The notes below the pieces were generated by a model. The model had not been told where the DNA came from. It ran no database searches and saw only the letters and a list, made by a program, of their open reading frames with translations. DNA of 64,000 nucleotides from Anabas testudineus (lineage: Eukaryota; Chordata; Actinopteri; Anabantiformes; Anabantidae). The stretch covers positions 7,585,459 to 7,649,458 of the forward strand of contig NC_046626.1 in the NCBI RefSeq assembly GCF_900324465.2. The letters run 5' to 3'. This document shows positions 1 through 13,594 of this stretch, piece after piece (positions within the stretch are counted from its first letter, which is position 1; every line of letters begins with the position of its first letter). Both the position numbers and the translations under genes were made by a program.

Positions 1-511
1 CCTCACCATGGCCTTGGCCTGGTGCAGATAACTGTTGGTGGTGGATGAACACATTTCTTTTCCCTTTCTATTGCCATCATCAGTCTTTCTTCTTGTCCTC
101 CTCGCTTCCTTTTCATGCACATGTTTTTGACTTTGAGTGGTGGACCCTTCATCAGACTTGGTCTGAGTCTGGTATCCAAAAATGTTCTTCAGAAGTGGCT
201 CAGCATTTTCAATGTGAAGGTCCACCTAAGTTGGGAAACCAAATGCATGCATTCAACATAACTGTGCATTCTTTTCTTCAATAATACTCTCAGGGTTCAA
301 ATCAAATAGACATCGAACTGACTTCCAGGAGGTTGTGGGCTCTACCATGAAAATACATTGTGAGGTTGGCGGCAACAGATCTCGGTAGAAATGATTTGGA
401 AGAGAAAATTAACGATGATTCCATGTTTATGATTCCCATTCCTGAAACAAACAGAGCACATCATTTCTCATTCATTAGTAATATTACAAACGATTCTAGC
501 TGTCTCTATTT

Positions 512-586
<75 letters not shown>

Positions 587-3500
587 ACAGTGAATAATTT
601 CGAATTCAGAGCATGAACTTGTTATCACCTGTGGCAACTGTGTGGTCTGAATAGAAGGAGTGCTTTAAAAATTCAGTTGCAAAGTCTCTGCTGATAATGT
701 CGTCAGGCAGTGACTCAATCAGGGCCTGCTTCATGGGATCCTCACTTCTGAGGACATGAGTCAGGTGATTCCACACATATGAGCCCACTAGAAAAACAGG
801 ACAGCAAAAGCTTATAATACCAAACAGCAGCAGAAGAAAAAACAAATAAACCAAGCTAAAAGTCAATCTGTATTAATGAGCACCATCAATGACTTAAGAA
901 GCTTCATCAACCAACTCAAATCAAATTACTTCATATTATATATTAAAACAGACTCAAAATTACATGTCTTTATTTTATATTATATATACAGATTGGAGAA
1001 GCTACCGTGGACATCCACTCTAAAAATTGTAAAAGTTTAAATCAGACCTTGGCTGGAGGTCTCATTCCTCAGCGTTTTTTTCACCACTGTGAATATGTTC
1101 TGGTCGGGGCAGCGCATGAGCTGCTGGTATGCAGCGATTCTGACCTCAGGATCCTCCTGGGAGGAGCGGTACAGCTGCAACAGCACAGACCTCTGAGGGA
1201 AGGAAACCGCTGTCAGTCACTGATGTCAGGCTGCCACTCACCCTTTTCATCTCCACCTTGTCTCGTCATGAATTAATTACCACATAATTTACACGTGCGT
1301 CTGGGATTGTGTCTGTGATAACAAATAATCTTCATGACATTTAAGAATGAGTCATTTAGCTTTACTTACTTCACATTAGCTGATCATATTACGGCAAATA
1401 ATTCATTCAGTACTGATTAAGTGTAAGCTTACATCAGCTGTGCAGGGAAAGCGTCTGAAGGCCTGGATAGCAGCGAGTCTCAGCTCCAGCAGGTTTGAAT
1501 GGCCGACGGCACAGCGGTTTAGGAGAGGAATGAATATCTGAGCAGGCAGACCAGCATTTCCCACTGATTTCAGTCCATGAAACACCTGACATAAGAAACA
1601 AAAATTGGACAATATATCTGATATGCATGTATGCATGGTGTAGATAAAATTAAATCATCACAGACACCTGATTCTGTGACCACACTTTACCTCTGACACC
1701 CGAGTAGGTTCTTCGCAGCCTTCCTTCAAGGTTTCCTCTAACGTCTGTATGAAGGTCTGTACATGAGAAAGTTCACCACAGGAGGCTTTGGATCTTTGGC
1801 ACAGTTGATACACAAGAGATGATCCAGCCAACAGGGCCTTGGACCGGAGCTCTGGGACCTCCAGTAAGACCTAACAAAAAGATCTGCATTACAGTCTGCT
1901 CAGCACACAATGATTGATTCATGTGTCAAGATTTCTTCAAGAGAGCTCTGCATTTATTTGACTCATTTATAAGTGTAAATAGAGGATGCAGTTTTAATAA
2001 GAGATTAATGTTATGAATCGCGCCACTGTGCCCAGATATTCCTACATTGATGGAGTCGATGATCTGTGGGGATGGATGTGGGATGAGGGCTATGGTGGTG
2101 AGAAAAGACTGAGCTTGCTCCTCTTCCAGCTCTTTGTTCTTCATCAGGTCCATCAGCAGTACAATGCAGTTTTCAGACCCACATACTGGTAACGCATCCA
2201 ACAACGGCTGCCTGTTCAAACAGTTAATCGTCAGCATCACCATTTTTAACCTGTGTACTATAATTTGATGTAAGACAGTAAAAACAATTCTCCACGTTTA
2301 TTAAAGTACAAATTCATTGTAATAACTGTAAAAAACCCAAACTGGAAAAGTGGCAAGAGGCTGTGTTTTTTTTGTATCAGCCCCTGTGTAACATGTCTTC
2401 AGATTACTGAGAAAAGTAAAAGCTCCTTCTACTTGGGAAAGAGATTTGTGTTTTTCATTTGCTTTTGATTTACTTTTTCAATATGTAGCTTAGCACAAAT
2501 GCTAAAAACAGATAATGGCCATTATTGTCCCGTGAATAAAATGCACCTATTAAAACTAAGGCTCACTAATTACCATGTTATGTCTCATTTTAAATCCAAA
2601 CAAATAAAATAGCTGTAGAGTTATTGTCTGGGCATAGTAACTTTTGCTTTGTTCTTGTTAAAATATTCTACTTGTTCTTTATCATTGATTCTATTCCAGT
2701 CTAATTGTGCCAGAACGTCGCACAATGAAGCAGTTCGTGTAAACCTGTTACACTTCTACACATTAACTATACTGCAAAGTGTGGAAATGTGCAACAGTCA
2801 GGTCAGAGACAGACAGATGAAGAGTGAAAGGACAAGTGAAGAGACACTCCACTTTAAGACAGACTGACCAGTCATTGCGACACTTGAAAGACGCTTCTTG
2901 CCAGAGTGTCTTGAGTTGAGAAAGAGTCAGATCTCTCAGCTGGAACACTAGTCGAAGGAACTCTTGTGATGTCTAGAGGCAAATAAATACAAATGCATGT
3001 GGATCTTTGTGGGTATAAAATGTTTGCAACCTATACTCCAGCCTTCCCTGTCAAGCCCTGAACCACATAAGGTACAAACACATCACAAAGAGTTGTCTAT
3101 CAAGCTGCTTAAACGTTATTCATGTTCCCTGTCGAAGGAACGGCAACACCTACACGATAAGGTAAGTAAACTTGGACACACAATGATGATCCTTACAATC
3201 AGATCAAATTAAATGTTCACTGAAACCCAGTATTTGCGACTTACCTGCTGAGGATCGGATGTGGTGCTGCATAACATCCTGACAGTTTGACTGACTTGCA
3301 GAGGAGTTGCTGCCCTGTATTTTCCCTGCCTTGTAGCCCCTTCCTCTTCAAACTGCAGGCCTGCCAGCACACCGAGATTCAAGGAATCTGCAGGAGCAAT
3401 GAAGAGAACAGCAGTCAGGGTCCACGTGCCTCATACAGTATAGCTTCACATAGAAATGCAGCATAATATGTAAAAATGCTTGTGACCTGCTCCTGTGGGA

Positions 3501-5378
3501 GTTCCTGGCTGGGCTCTGAGCAGGAGCAGCGTAGACACTGTTTGGGTTTTCAAAAGCCCTGGAGTGCTGGACCATGTTGCCACTGAAACAGCTTCAGTAC
3601 AGTTGACCTCTTCCATTACAGTGGATCCATGGCGCTGGACACAGTGTAGCTCTGCCTGCACTGACTAGATATTATATATATATTTATCAAAATGTGTGTC
3701 CATTTCAAAAAATACTGTAAAAAAAGAAAAAGGTCAAGTAGTCATATGTAACATAACCACCATGTGTATGGTCTAATCTGCAGAAAGTAAACTCCCCTCA
3801 GGTTCCTAAAATCTCTGAATTCCCAGCAGAAGTAAATACATTTTATGTATTTTACATTACATACATTTACATTAATCTCTTTCATACATTTTACAAAAAA
3901 GAAAGAAGGTGAACTCACTGTATCCTCAGTTTGAGCTATTGAATGAGGCCAGAAGTTTGCAAGTCTGGACTCATGGCACTTTTTTAGATCCCTGGTCTTC
4001 AGCAGCACAGGTCCTCGCCTCTCATACCTGCTGGTGCATGTCCCGTACACATCCGTCTGAGAAAGAGGCATTAAAGAAAAGTCAGCTAATCACACTAGGA
4101 ATTCTATACAATACCCTATATTATGGCATGATGCTAATGACAGTTATTGTCAGTAGTAAGAGTAGAGGGGGTATTTGTTAGACTACAAGAAGTGGTTGTT
4201 GCACTTGTTTAGTGTTTAATCTCCATGGCCTCATCAACCCTCACCTCCTTTTCTGATTCCTGTTTGGAGGCTGTGCGGGAGGTCTGGAGCATGCTCAGTA
4301 AAGCCCTTTTAATGTTGAGGGCCCACACCTGCTCCCCCTCCTGGATACAGAGGGTCGTGACCTTTCCCCCTCGGATGGAGAACTTGAGGCGCGTTCTCTC
4401 CAGTGCCTCCCTGGGAAACAAAAACACCAGATGAGCCCCCTTGAGATCGGAGAACACAGACAAGTAGAGTGTCTGAACAGAGTATCACTTTCATTGGAAA
4501 AATAGTTGTAGCATTCCAAATACACTTTAAACACTGCAGACAGAGACCACGTGTACAAATACAAAATAACCAAATAATCACGTATTAATTCACTATGTTG
4601 GTAAAACACATCAAATTCATGAAATCTACTGTATATGAGCCTACCTCAAGCTTTTTAAGCGCTGCACAGAGTGTTCCTTCTGAGGAGAAAGACGCTTTAT
4701 CTGTGGATTCCTAATCTGTTGGATAAGCACATGCAGCACATAAAACCCCACAGACTTTATGCAGTATTTAACAAACAATCTTAATAAACTCACCTGCATC
4801 ATTAAATGACACTTGGAGACCACATCAATATCAACCACACAGTCCAAAGCCAGTCCATTCCTGCCTGCATTGGAGCCATGAAGGGTGGTGGTAATTGTTG
4901 TGCTGTACCTGTAAGTATACCTCACCCCTCTCTGAAAGGACAAGTCAGGAGTAGGAAGCCCTATGAAGCGGAAACAATACAAAAAACTAAACTATCGGAA
5001 TACAGTCTTTTCAAATAATGCATAAAATCATCATGGGTGTATTTATCATTCACATTAACCAGAGCAACATACAAAATTCTCACCAGCACAACTTGAATCA
5101 CAGAGATTTGGCTCCACCTGAAAGCAATCACCTAAAGCACAGAAAGTCAGGTACACACACGTCTTAGACATACTACCAAAAAATAGAAATGTTCTTAAAG
5201 AAAGCTTGTCAAACTTCTGAGTGAGTTTAACTTGTCACATAAGTTACTTATGTTTCAATCGAAAAAAAGAGAAAATACACAAACGAAAGGTACAACTTAA
5301 GATATAAAACTCACCATGTGGCAGAAGAAAAATCAATGTTATATGTAGATAATAAAGCCATAATAACGACACAGCCAT
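1..5378 (-). CDS. Apolipoprotein B-like large lipid-transfer protein, N-terminal part (partial at left edge)
   Basis: Sixteen coding exons on the minus strand join in one open frame, with every phase agreeing: 5315-5378, 5084-5131, 4794-4960, 4645-4715, 4245-4410, 3919-4056, 3487-3664, 3245-3387, 2869-2972, 2046-2211, 1691-1870, 1433-1585, 1048-1192, 629-787, 323-441 and 7-235. They encode about 743 residues and the gene runs off the left edge. The start is the Met opening a hydrophobic signal peptide (MAVSLLWLYYLHITLIFLLP). The rest fits the vitellogenin/ApoB lipid-transfer module: a beta-barrel part with RYTYRY, WALNIKRALLSML, a DVYGTC motif and paired cysteines, then helical repeats such as RLAAIQAFRRFP. 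Family members bind lipid and are secreted in lipoproteins with MTP. LNIKR and LLEVDLHIENAEPLL favour ApoB, but a vitellogenin relative is possible. The last exon carries an Arg/Lys/His-rich insert not seen in human ApoB. Confidence 0.85.
513..583. repeat. (GT)n microsatellite
   Basis: About 35 uninterrupted GT units lie in the intron between the apob-like exons at 323-441 and 629-787. Confidence 0.97.
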
Positions 5379-7069
5379 AGCAACCCCAAGTCAATGCAGG
5401 TCTGGCTGCCAGCCTCAGAGACTCCACATGTAAGTGAGATGAAAACCAAGCACTGTTCAGAGCCACTGAATGACCACACTTGTATGTGGGCTTCCACAGT
5501 GACCCGTACTGCTCACAGTAACCAATCAGGAAATACCTTTCAAGCTGGAGTTGCAAACATCCCTTGACACAGCACTGTGCCTTACAAAAAGAATGAAAAA
5601 ATAAGGTTTTCTTATACCCCCACTGACTTGGAGAGACATGAGTCGTGAGCCACATGTGGAGAGAAAATTCTGTTTAATGCAGGGAAATAAAACAGTTTGA
5701 AAGCCGGCAGTCTGGCAGCATGACAACCCATCTGAGACAAGGTCCATTATAAGAAAGGGTGAACAAAACAATAAGCACACCTTACAATATAGTGCAGAAG
5801 AAGAACACTGTGATACAAAGTCTGTTACTGTGGTATAGTGACCTAACCCCTTCTTCCTCTTGCACAATAAAACAGATTTGGTTGGACATTATTGCACATT
5901 GACATACACACACTCTGTCAATATGGCCCTAATCAACAAACTTTTAATCTAATATCTGATCTGGAAGCTGATTCATAAAGACTTCTCTGAAAAATGACAA
6001 ACTACAGCTGAGAGAAGTGTGCGCAAGACAAGAGAGACATCTAGTGTCTGCGTCTTTTGAAAAAGTAGAGGTTGGGTCGCCATTTATGGAACTGTTTTGC
6101 TCCAATAAATGTGATGAAGAGCCCTCCACCTCTCAGCCACGTTCTCTAGTCGCCGACGGAGCTAAAGCTAAATCACCCAACACGCCTTTCATCCCCATCT
6201 CCTTCCCCCATCATTACCCAAGCTGGCTGCCACCCTACTTTCCACGCTGCACCCGCCGCCGCGGTCCACGCCCGTGCTGCGACGTCAGTACTGCGTGCTG
6301 CTGGTTGACGCTGCTTTCACGTCCCCACAAAAATTGTATTTGAGAACTGCCTCTTAAAACTAACTTGAACCCACTTTCAGCCGAACTAGCAGTTCGTGAA
6401 ATAGTAGTGGTTATGTGTTTTGTTTTTTTAACATTGATTAAGTCAAATATGCTTTAGCGTGATAAAAAGAAAGGTTACACTTATGGTAGTCGCGTGCAGT
6501 GTGCGAGTAAAGCACACGTAAAAAACTAAAATATAGTCGTTTTTGTTTGCGTTGGATATGGCGATGAGTGTTTTTTGTGCAGGACAGTGATTCAATGTGT
6601 CACCAACAGAGGCGTCACTCCAACTACAAAATACATGTGGACGGGAAAAGGGTGCAAATGTGCAAACATAAACACGTCCGCGGCATGTTTAACCAGCCGT
6701 ACGTGAACGCGCCGTTAGTCCGGACCAGGGGGCGTAGGTTTGACCGGCTTTCCTCAGGCTCAGACACAATGAGCCGTCAGAGGGTGAGGGGAGCGCATGT
6801 CGGCCTGGAGGCTTTGGCACGGTTTTAGCACACTATTGTTTTTTTGGATTGTGCCTTTTGTTTGTTTTACGTAGTCGTTTTAAAGTTACCTCTACGCTGT
6901 ATGGCAGTAACGAGGTTCGGCTGGAAACGGTTGGTTCGTCGAGTTTGATGAAAACGAGGTCGGACTCAGACTCACGTTAGCCCCTCCTGGCGGATTTTTT
7001 TTTTTTTTGTTTTTCGTTTATTTCCCCTCCATTTTCTAGATAAAAGCCAACGAAACGCCGCAGTTAACA
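5379..7069. promoter_or_regulatory. Divergent intergenic region, apob-like gene and KLF gene
   Basis: The apob-like gene leaves to the left and the KLF gene to the right, so both promoters should lie here. From about 6120 to 7070 the DNA becomes richer in CpG (for example cgccgcggtccacgcccgtg near 6255, and CpGs around 6680-6730), which suits a CpG-type KLF promoter and 5' UTR. A T11 run lies near 6997. I see no TATA box that I would assign, and the short ORFs here show no recognisable domain. Confidence 0.5.
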
Positions 7070-9440
7070 ATGTCGTTGACTGCTTCGTCTGATTATTTCG
7101 CTGCCGAGTGTCTGGTGTCGATATCTAGCGGTCCTGTCCTGCATAGACCCACCCCGGTCGCCCCCGCCAGTCAGTCGGCCACGGTGGGCCTGCTCCCTGG
7201 GGAGGCCGACGGGTCGAGCGAGGACAGGGAAGTGCGGGAGACTCTGAGGCTGGAGGGGGCCAACATGATGGTGGTGGCCGGCATCCTCACCGACCTGCAC
7301 GGCAAGTTCCGGCCCATGTCGGCCTACTCGGAGAGCAGCAACTCCTCATGTGGTGGGGAGAGCGGCTACACCACGTTGTCCGACCCGACCACCCCTACCA
7401 TGACCCCCTCCGCCACCCCGGTCCCCGGACAGCAGCAACAGCAGCACTTGAGGCGGGGGGGAGGAGGCGCGGGGGCCCCGCGGTCCCCGGTAAAGCGACA
7501 TCAGTGCACTTTCGACGGATGCGACAGAGTTTACGGGAAATCGTCCCACCTGAAGGCACACATCCGAACACACACAGGTACGGAGACAACAACAACAGCT
7601 AGCCACCAGCTGCAGTTCGCAGGCTGCGTTAGCAACACACTGCTTAGCACTCAGTAACATTAGAGACAGGTCGACCCCAACTTATGCTTTTGTCCGCCAG
7701 ATGCACGCCCATGTTGTTATTGGCCTGATAGCAGCTCCGTTTGGGAAGTGCTGGGCTCTGGTGCCTCGTTTTGGGCTTCATGAGATAAGCTAACAGTGGC
7801 GACGTGGGGGCAGGTTTTTGTCACTTTTCCACATCGTGCTATAACGCGGTCAAACAAAGAGGGAAAGATAGGAAAACACTTCAGACTCTGACAAAGAAGT
7901 AAACTAACAAAAGAACTGGGCTGGTCGTTAAAATCGGTGACGAAGATCTTCCTCTCGACTGGATTTGCATATGAAATGAACGTAAGATGAAACCTTAACG
8001 TCGAGAGCAGAGTTCATTGTCGGACACAGGCTATCCAGTTGATGGCAGCAGCAAGTGTTTTAGGTTTAGCTGTTTAGTATTTCTCTGGGGATCATCTCCT
8101 CTTCCTGCTAACGACCTGAAATACTTTTATTCTCTGCCAGGTGTAAATTATAGATAAAGCGTTTGAACAAGTGCCGTAGAAGAAGGCGTGTCCGATAATG
8201 GATGCGCCGTCCTAATGTCTTATAATCTACATATTTCACTAGTGTGTGGGTGTTGAGAAAATATGATGACAATCTTTTTTTTTTTTTTTCACTTCTCTGC
8301 CGGGCAGTGACACGAAGATTAGATTTGGCTGAAGTTGAACCCCACCCGTCTGAATAATAACGGGGCTCTGCTTAGTAGCAGAGCTGCGCTAAAATTTGCA
8401 TGTGATTTCTTAGCAAAATGAGGGAATTGGTGTGTTCAGGGTCACCGAGCAGGCGCAAACGGATTAAGGACAGGAAACTGCGATGGGAACGCCCACAAGG
8501 AGTCGTGAAAAAAACAACGTGGCGTGGCTTTGTGATCTTGAAAATGGCACCGAGCATCCTACTCTCTTATCCTGGTTAGACTCGTTGTCAGCAAGAGATT
8601 AAGGCTAGTAGTAGCTTAGATAGACTAATCTGCAGAATCTAAATCCCAGATATGTTTTGCCTAGTTTTGAACTATGTAGAGATTGATTTTTCTTGTCACC
8701 AAGGCGTTTAATATGGGTAGTTACTACTTAGTGAATGATTTTAGGAGATATGTCTATATATACCAGGATGAAAGAGATTACAAAATGTGTTGTGAAAGGG
8801 CTCAAAATGTAATTGCGTTATTGTAAGAACTATCAATTACTACAATAACATACCAACACATAGTACATGCATAAAAAGATTTTCTACAGCCCTTTAACTT
8901 GAATATTAAAATATAACAAATCTGAGAGGTTTTTAAAATGTCATGAAGATAAAGTCAAGTAAAGTAATAGCTTAATCAATAACATCTATAAATTAATGAA
9001 GAATTAAAATGATTATACTTTAGACTAGTTCTGACTTTTCACTACTTATTGAACCAAAGTACTGCGTTGTTGTCCTACAGCTGCTGCCTGCGTCTTAAAT
9101 ATGCTATTACATGCTTGTAGTAAAACTAGATTGTTATTGATCCGTGACATGGCAGTTCATGGTTATACCTGCTCTTTTCTGCCTCCATACTACAGGTGAG
9201 AGGCCCTTCCCGTGCACTTGGCCCGATTGTGAGAAGAAGTTTGCCCGCTCCGATGAGCTTGCCCGCCACACCCGCACCCACACAGGAGAAAAACGCTTCC
9301 TGTGCCCACTGTGTGATAAGCGATTCATGCGCAGCGATCACCTGATCAAGCACGCCCGCCGTCATCCTGACTTCCAGCCCTCCATGTTAGGACGCAACAA
9401 GGGCACATCGTCTGCTTCCAGCCCACCTGTGCACCATTAG
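7070..9440 (+). CDS. Kruppel-like transcription factor, KLF9/13/16 subgroup
   Basis: Two exons, 7070-7577 and 9196-9440, join in phase 1 inside the first zinc-finger linker (HTG|ERPF) and give about 250 residues. The N-terminus [15 protein letters not shown] is the short helix that in KLF9, 13 and 16 binds the Sin3A co-repressor. A Gly/Gln/Pro-rich spacer follows. The C-terminal 90 residues hold three C2H2 fingers with classical linkers (TGERPFP, TGEKRFL), which in this family bind GC and CACCC boxes in the nucleus. The [10 protein letters not shown] core and VVAGILTDL resemble KLF13 and KLF16, while [11 protein letters not shown] resembles KLF9, so I do not choose a symbol. Single-intron structure and length suit the family. 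The start ATG lies just upstream of the conserved helix and after an in-frame stop-rich leader. Confidence 0.93.
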
Positions 9441-12400
9441 GATGGTTTGGGTCGGAGGGGGGGAGGGGGGTTCATGCTTACTGCTATCAGCAGGAGCACA
9501 CAAGGCCATGGTGGTCTCACCTAACCAGCTACAATCAGTTCCACTGACTAGGATTTAGCAATGTTGTGTTGTACTTAAAATGTACACACATACACAAGTG
9601 AACACAGAGCTGGATGAGAAGGGAAGTAGCCTCATCTCACCATCCACACAATGAGTCATGTGACCACTATCCACCTGCTCAACACAACTAGGGTTGGGTA
9701 TCATGAACGGTCTATAAGACCTGGGGATTTGTAAAGAAATGTGCTTTCTGATTCCACTTATTGTTTTCTGAAAGTGACGTTTGAACATACTGCACTTCCA
9801 TTTATATCGCAGGTTACACACGTGAAGTTCATCATGTGACGAAGCAGAGTTGGCTTTCAGAAAGGACTGAGACAGTGAAATGTAATCAATGCACATAAAT
9901 AAAAGACCATCTCTGATGACAAGTTTATTACTAAATGAAATGCAAAAATTCTGCATTTATATTGTCCTGTGTTGTGGCATAGTGAAATTTAATGGTAAAA
10001 CTTTATTTATACTACACATAACTACATGTTCATATGTGGTTTCTCCAAAAAGGACAGCAGTTAGCTCAGTTGTTAGAGCAGTCATCTATAGACCCCAGGG
10101 TTACTGGTTTGATTCCTGGTTCCTCCTGGCTACATGTCAAGGTGTCCTTGTTCGAGACACTGAAACCCCACAGTAGTGCTGTCATCTACTGCAGCTGTCT
10201 AAGCAACAGTTTCTCCAAGGGGATCAATAAAGTGTGTCATTAAATTAATTTCAGACAAATCCAAGTTCGTCATCACATGGATGTAAAAACGTCATACGGC
10301 ACATGTAAAACAACAATATTGTAAAACTATTCGACATCTGCATGGCGAAACAGAACACATTTATTCTTTCTTTAATCTTAAAGAACACCTCGTCATTATT
10401 GCAGCGTAAACCCTACAGAAAAATGTGTGGTTTTTGTTTCCTACTTGCTTTCGTCAGGATTCGATAAGAGTTGGAATCATTAAGCACATTTCTGTCTATA
10501 AAATGAGCCCAACCCTCAACATAACCTCATTTTCTCAAACTGAAACACTTCCACAGATTGCAGGGATTTTTACGCATTTTCTGTAAAAATGTGCACATTC
10601 ATCATCAGCCAGAACTCATCTGATTTCTTACAGTTAATTTTTAGATTGTTGTGCCCTTCAGTATCAGTTATTTACCATGAGTAGCACAATATTGTGATGT
10701 TAGGTAGCGAGGCAGTGACCAGAAGCTTTTTTTTTTTTATATATCTTTGCTGAGTCCATATTCTGAGTTTTAGTGGTGACACATTCCTTCAATTATTATT
10801 GGATTAGTAACCATGCCTGAGATGATATTTGTCAATATTTTTCTTTTATTTCCAATTTAACCATAGATCATATATTAATTTTGTCAGGAAGTGGATCAGA
10901 TTTCACTGTAGAACTGTTTGCACGCCATCCTTTAGTTTAGATCAGTTATCATCCATGAAATGCTGACACATAATACACAGTAGTATTATGTCTAATACTG
11001 ATGCAAATGTATATAAGCTTTAAGCTTTTAATGTAGAAAAATGGTAATGCTACTAACAGCAGAATTAATACATGTGATGAATTGTAGTCCTTATATTAGG
11101 GGTGACAGTATACGCTTGATAGGATGGCATTGCCTGTGAGTGTCAGTGTGTATGTTTTGTTATTATTATTATTCTTTCTTTTGTTAGTGACAGAACTGGG
11201 AAAGTGTGTATGCAATGGTATGAAAATATGTGGGGTGGGGGGAAAGTTGAGTGGAGCTTGATTTCCAGACCGCTACCTTCAGAGTAAAAGGTTTCCCCCT
11301 GCTCATCAGGGGTGTGGAGCCAGACAACAGAATGGGTTTCAGGATCACATGTGCCAGGTGTTTCAGCAGCTGAGAAACCAGAGTCTTAGATGTAGCATTG
11401 GATAAAGATTCTATTAATATAACTGTGTGAGAATCGAAATTGGTATAAAAAGGATCTCAGTAAATTAAACATGGTTGTTCTGCTCCCACTCCCAAAAAGC
11501 TAATTCCTCTATCATGGTGAACATGTTAATTTGGGACAGCGGTGAACGCACTGGTGAAACGTAAGAACATTAATGAAGGCTCTGCTACTGAACCAGCACA
11601 GCATGTGGGAGCAGGCACTTCTAAATGAGATGCAGCCATGAATAATGTTTTCAGTCCCATTAGGTTTGATACAGTAAGATGACCACTGATATAAAGATTT
11701 GGTACTATGTTGGAAAAGAAAAACAACAAATTACATTTGTACAAAGTACATTTGAGCAAACTGGCACCTAAATAACATTGATGTTTAACAGAATCAAGCA
11801 AACCTTGTGTAATTTAGATATTTGTACATACAGTGTCTGGGTCTGATTCTTTTTTCTTTTTTTTTTTCTTTTTTTAATGTTTCCACACTGTTTGTCCAAC
11901 TCATGGACATATTCCTTTATCTCAGTGAACAACACTTCTTCAGGAATCTCTGAAAGCCTTAAAGTATGTCATAACTACTTTGCACCATGTTTACAGTTGG
12001 ATCATTGTGTAGGTATATATGCCCTCTTTGGGCTCATTGCAGATACCCATTATGCAATATGGCACTTTTTTCTTACAGGTGTATTTGGCTGACTAGTGTA
12101 ATGGCTTACACTGTTACAATGCTTTTACAAGCAAGCACTGTGGAACTTTGCTAATGTGTTAATAACCAATGGTTTGTAAAACTGCCTTTTTGTCCAAGTG
12201 CTTTAGAAAGCGTGATACAAGACCTAGTAGTTGTTTTTTCATTTTCTTTTTTTTTATTTTTTATTTAGTGTTTGCTTAGTCATTCAGGCCATCTCTTGTT
12301 GTGGAGTTTGTGTGCGTTCTTCATCGTTGTTCCCAGATCTGTCGGCTTGTTTTCTCCACACTGAGATCCAAGAGCGACTGCATATGTCTTCCTCGTTTAT

Positions 12401-13594
12401 GTCAAACCATCTTCACCTACCATCTCACTGTCGATCTGTTCATTTAACTCCTGCAGAAGTGAATGCAGTGCTTTGAAATTTTGTACACGCTTCCTCAGAG
12501 GTTCGATCTGTTGCTAGTTTTCGGTTGCTGCTGGCAGTAACCTTGAACGCATGGACTATTCAACAATGAAACACAACACATCTTCCGAATGGAAATATCC
12601 CCTTCCATCTTGCCTCACAGGTGGAAGGGCGTTTTCACACAGACTCAAAGCTATATTGTCACAATACCAACATACCTCACTGATTTGTCTTTCGCGTTAT
12701 CTGTACAGAATCCATCCAACCCGTCTTACAGAAGTTTCTATAAAGCCATTGAGCCTCGGGTTTCAGAAACAGTTTTTTTTTTTAATCAGCTAGTGGGTCT
12801 GCTATTTACCTTTTTCCTTATATTTTCTCTATATGCAACATCACTACTACCTGTGTAGCAGCAGAATTTCCTTGCCTGGATTAATTTGTGTTGTTATTAG
12901 ACAATGGTAAATGAATCTACTGGATAAATCTTGTACTAGCAGCTCCTGTCATTAAAGCTCAGCAACCAAGGGAAAGACTCACTGCTGGCTGGGGCAGAGG
13001 CTAAAAAATGGGTATTAAATGTAAAGACAAATACCTGTAAACTGTCACTTCACTGCAGATGTTGATTGAAAGAGCTCAGTCCAAATCTAATTGTTCATAT
13101 CACTGAGCGTGGCTTGATGACAGACGAGCATTATCCACTTTGGATTTATTTTTCGCTGCGCTGCCATAAGTCCTCTTGTCACCACACTTATTCAGATATG
13201 CACATTGTACAGAAATGGATGTTTTTTAAATTGATGCCTAATTCTTACATTAATGTAATTTTTAAAATCTTCTTATCAAAGCTTTAGTTAAGGTAAGTAG
13301 GAGGAACTGTGGAACTAAATAATTGCTGCAACAAGCTGTTTTGATATTTATATTCTCAGGTGTCTTAAATTTTGAGCATTGGAGTTTCAATATTTCTGGT
13401 GCAACACCGAAGTACAAGCATGTTTGATTTCTTTTGTTATGCTGATTAATTTATTACAGAAATGGTTTCATTTGTGTGGTTAAAGTATTCTTTTCATAAC
13501 TCATTTTGTGATATGGAACAGTACTAATATTAAAATGGTTCCATTGTTTGCCTGATCTGAAAATACCAGTGCTTTTTTTTTTTTTTTTAATAAA
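9441..13594 (+). other. Probable long 3' UTR of the KLF gene
   Basis: After the KLF stop there are about 4.1 kb without a recognisable gene, ending at an AATAAA poly(A) signal at 13589-13594 after a T-run. The stretch is AT-rich with several ATTTA motifs and contains a tRNA-derived SINE at about 10050-10243. KLF-family transcripts often have long 3' UTRs. An earlier poly(A) site is possible, and transcript extent is inferred. Confidence 0.5.
10050..10243 (+). mobile_element. tRNA-derived SINE
   Basis: The head is tRNA-like: an A-box-type sequence ttagctcagttgttagagca at 10061-10080 and a B-box-type ggtttgattcc at 10106-10116, spaced as in a tRNA gene. The body includes tgtcaaggtgtccttgttcg and ends with ccaaggggatcaataaagtg, the kind of tail shared by many fish SINEs. 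Its anticodon arm does not fold as a normal tRNA and no CCA-compatible end is seen, so it is a retroposon, not a tRNA gene. It lies in the sense direction in the KLF 3' UTR. Confidence 0.85.

Noticed and set aside
6568-6828. ORF upstream of the KLF gene
   Set aside because: No family resemblance. It sits in CpG-rich presumed promoter or 5' UTR DNA, where open frames arise by base composition.
10053-10125. A possible tRNA gene
   Set aside because: A- and B-box-like parts are present, but acceptor and anticodon stems do not pair and the unit runs into a SINE-type body and tail.
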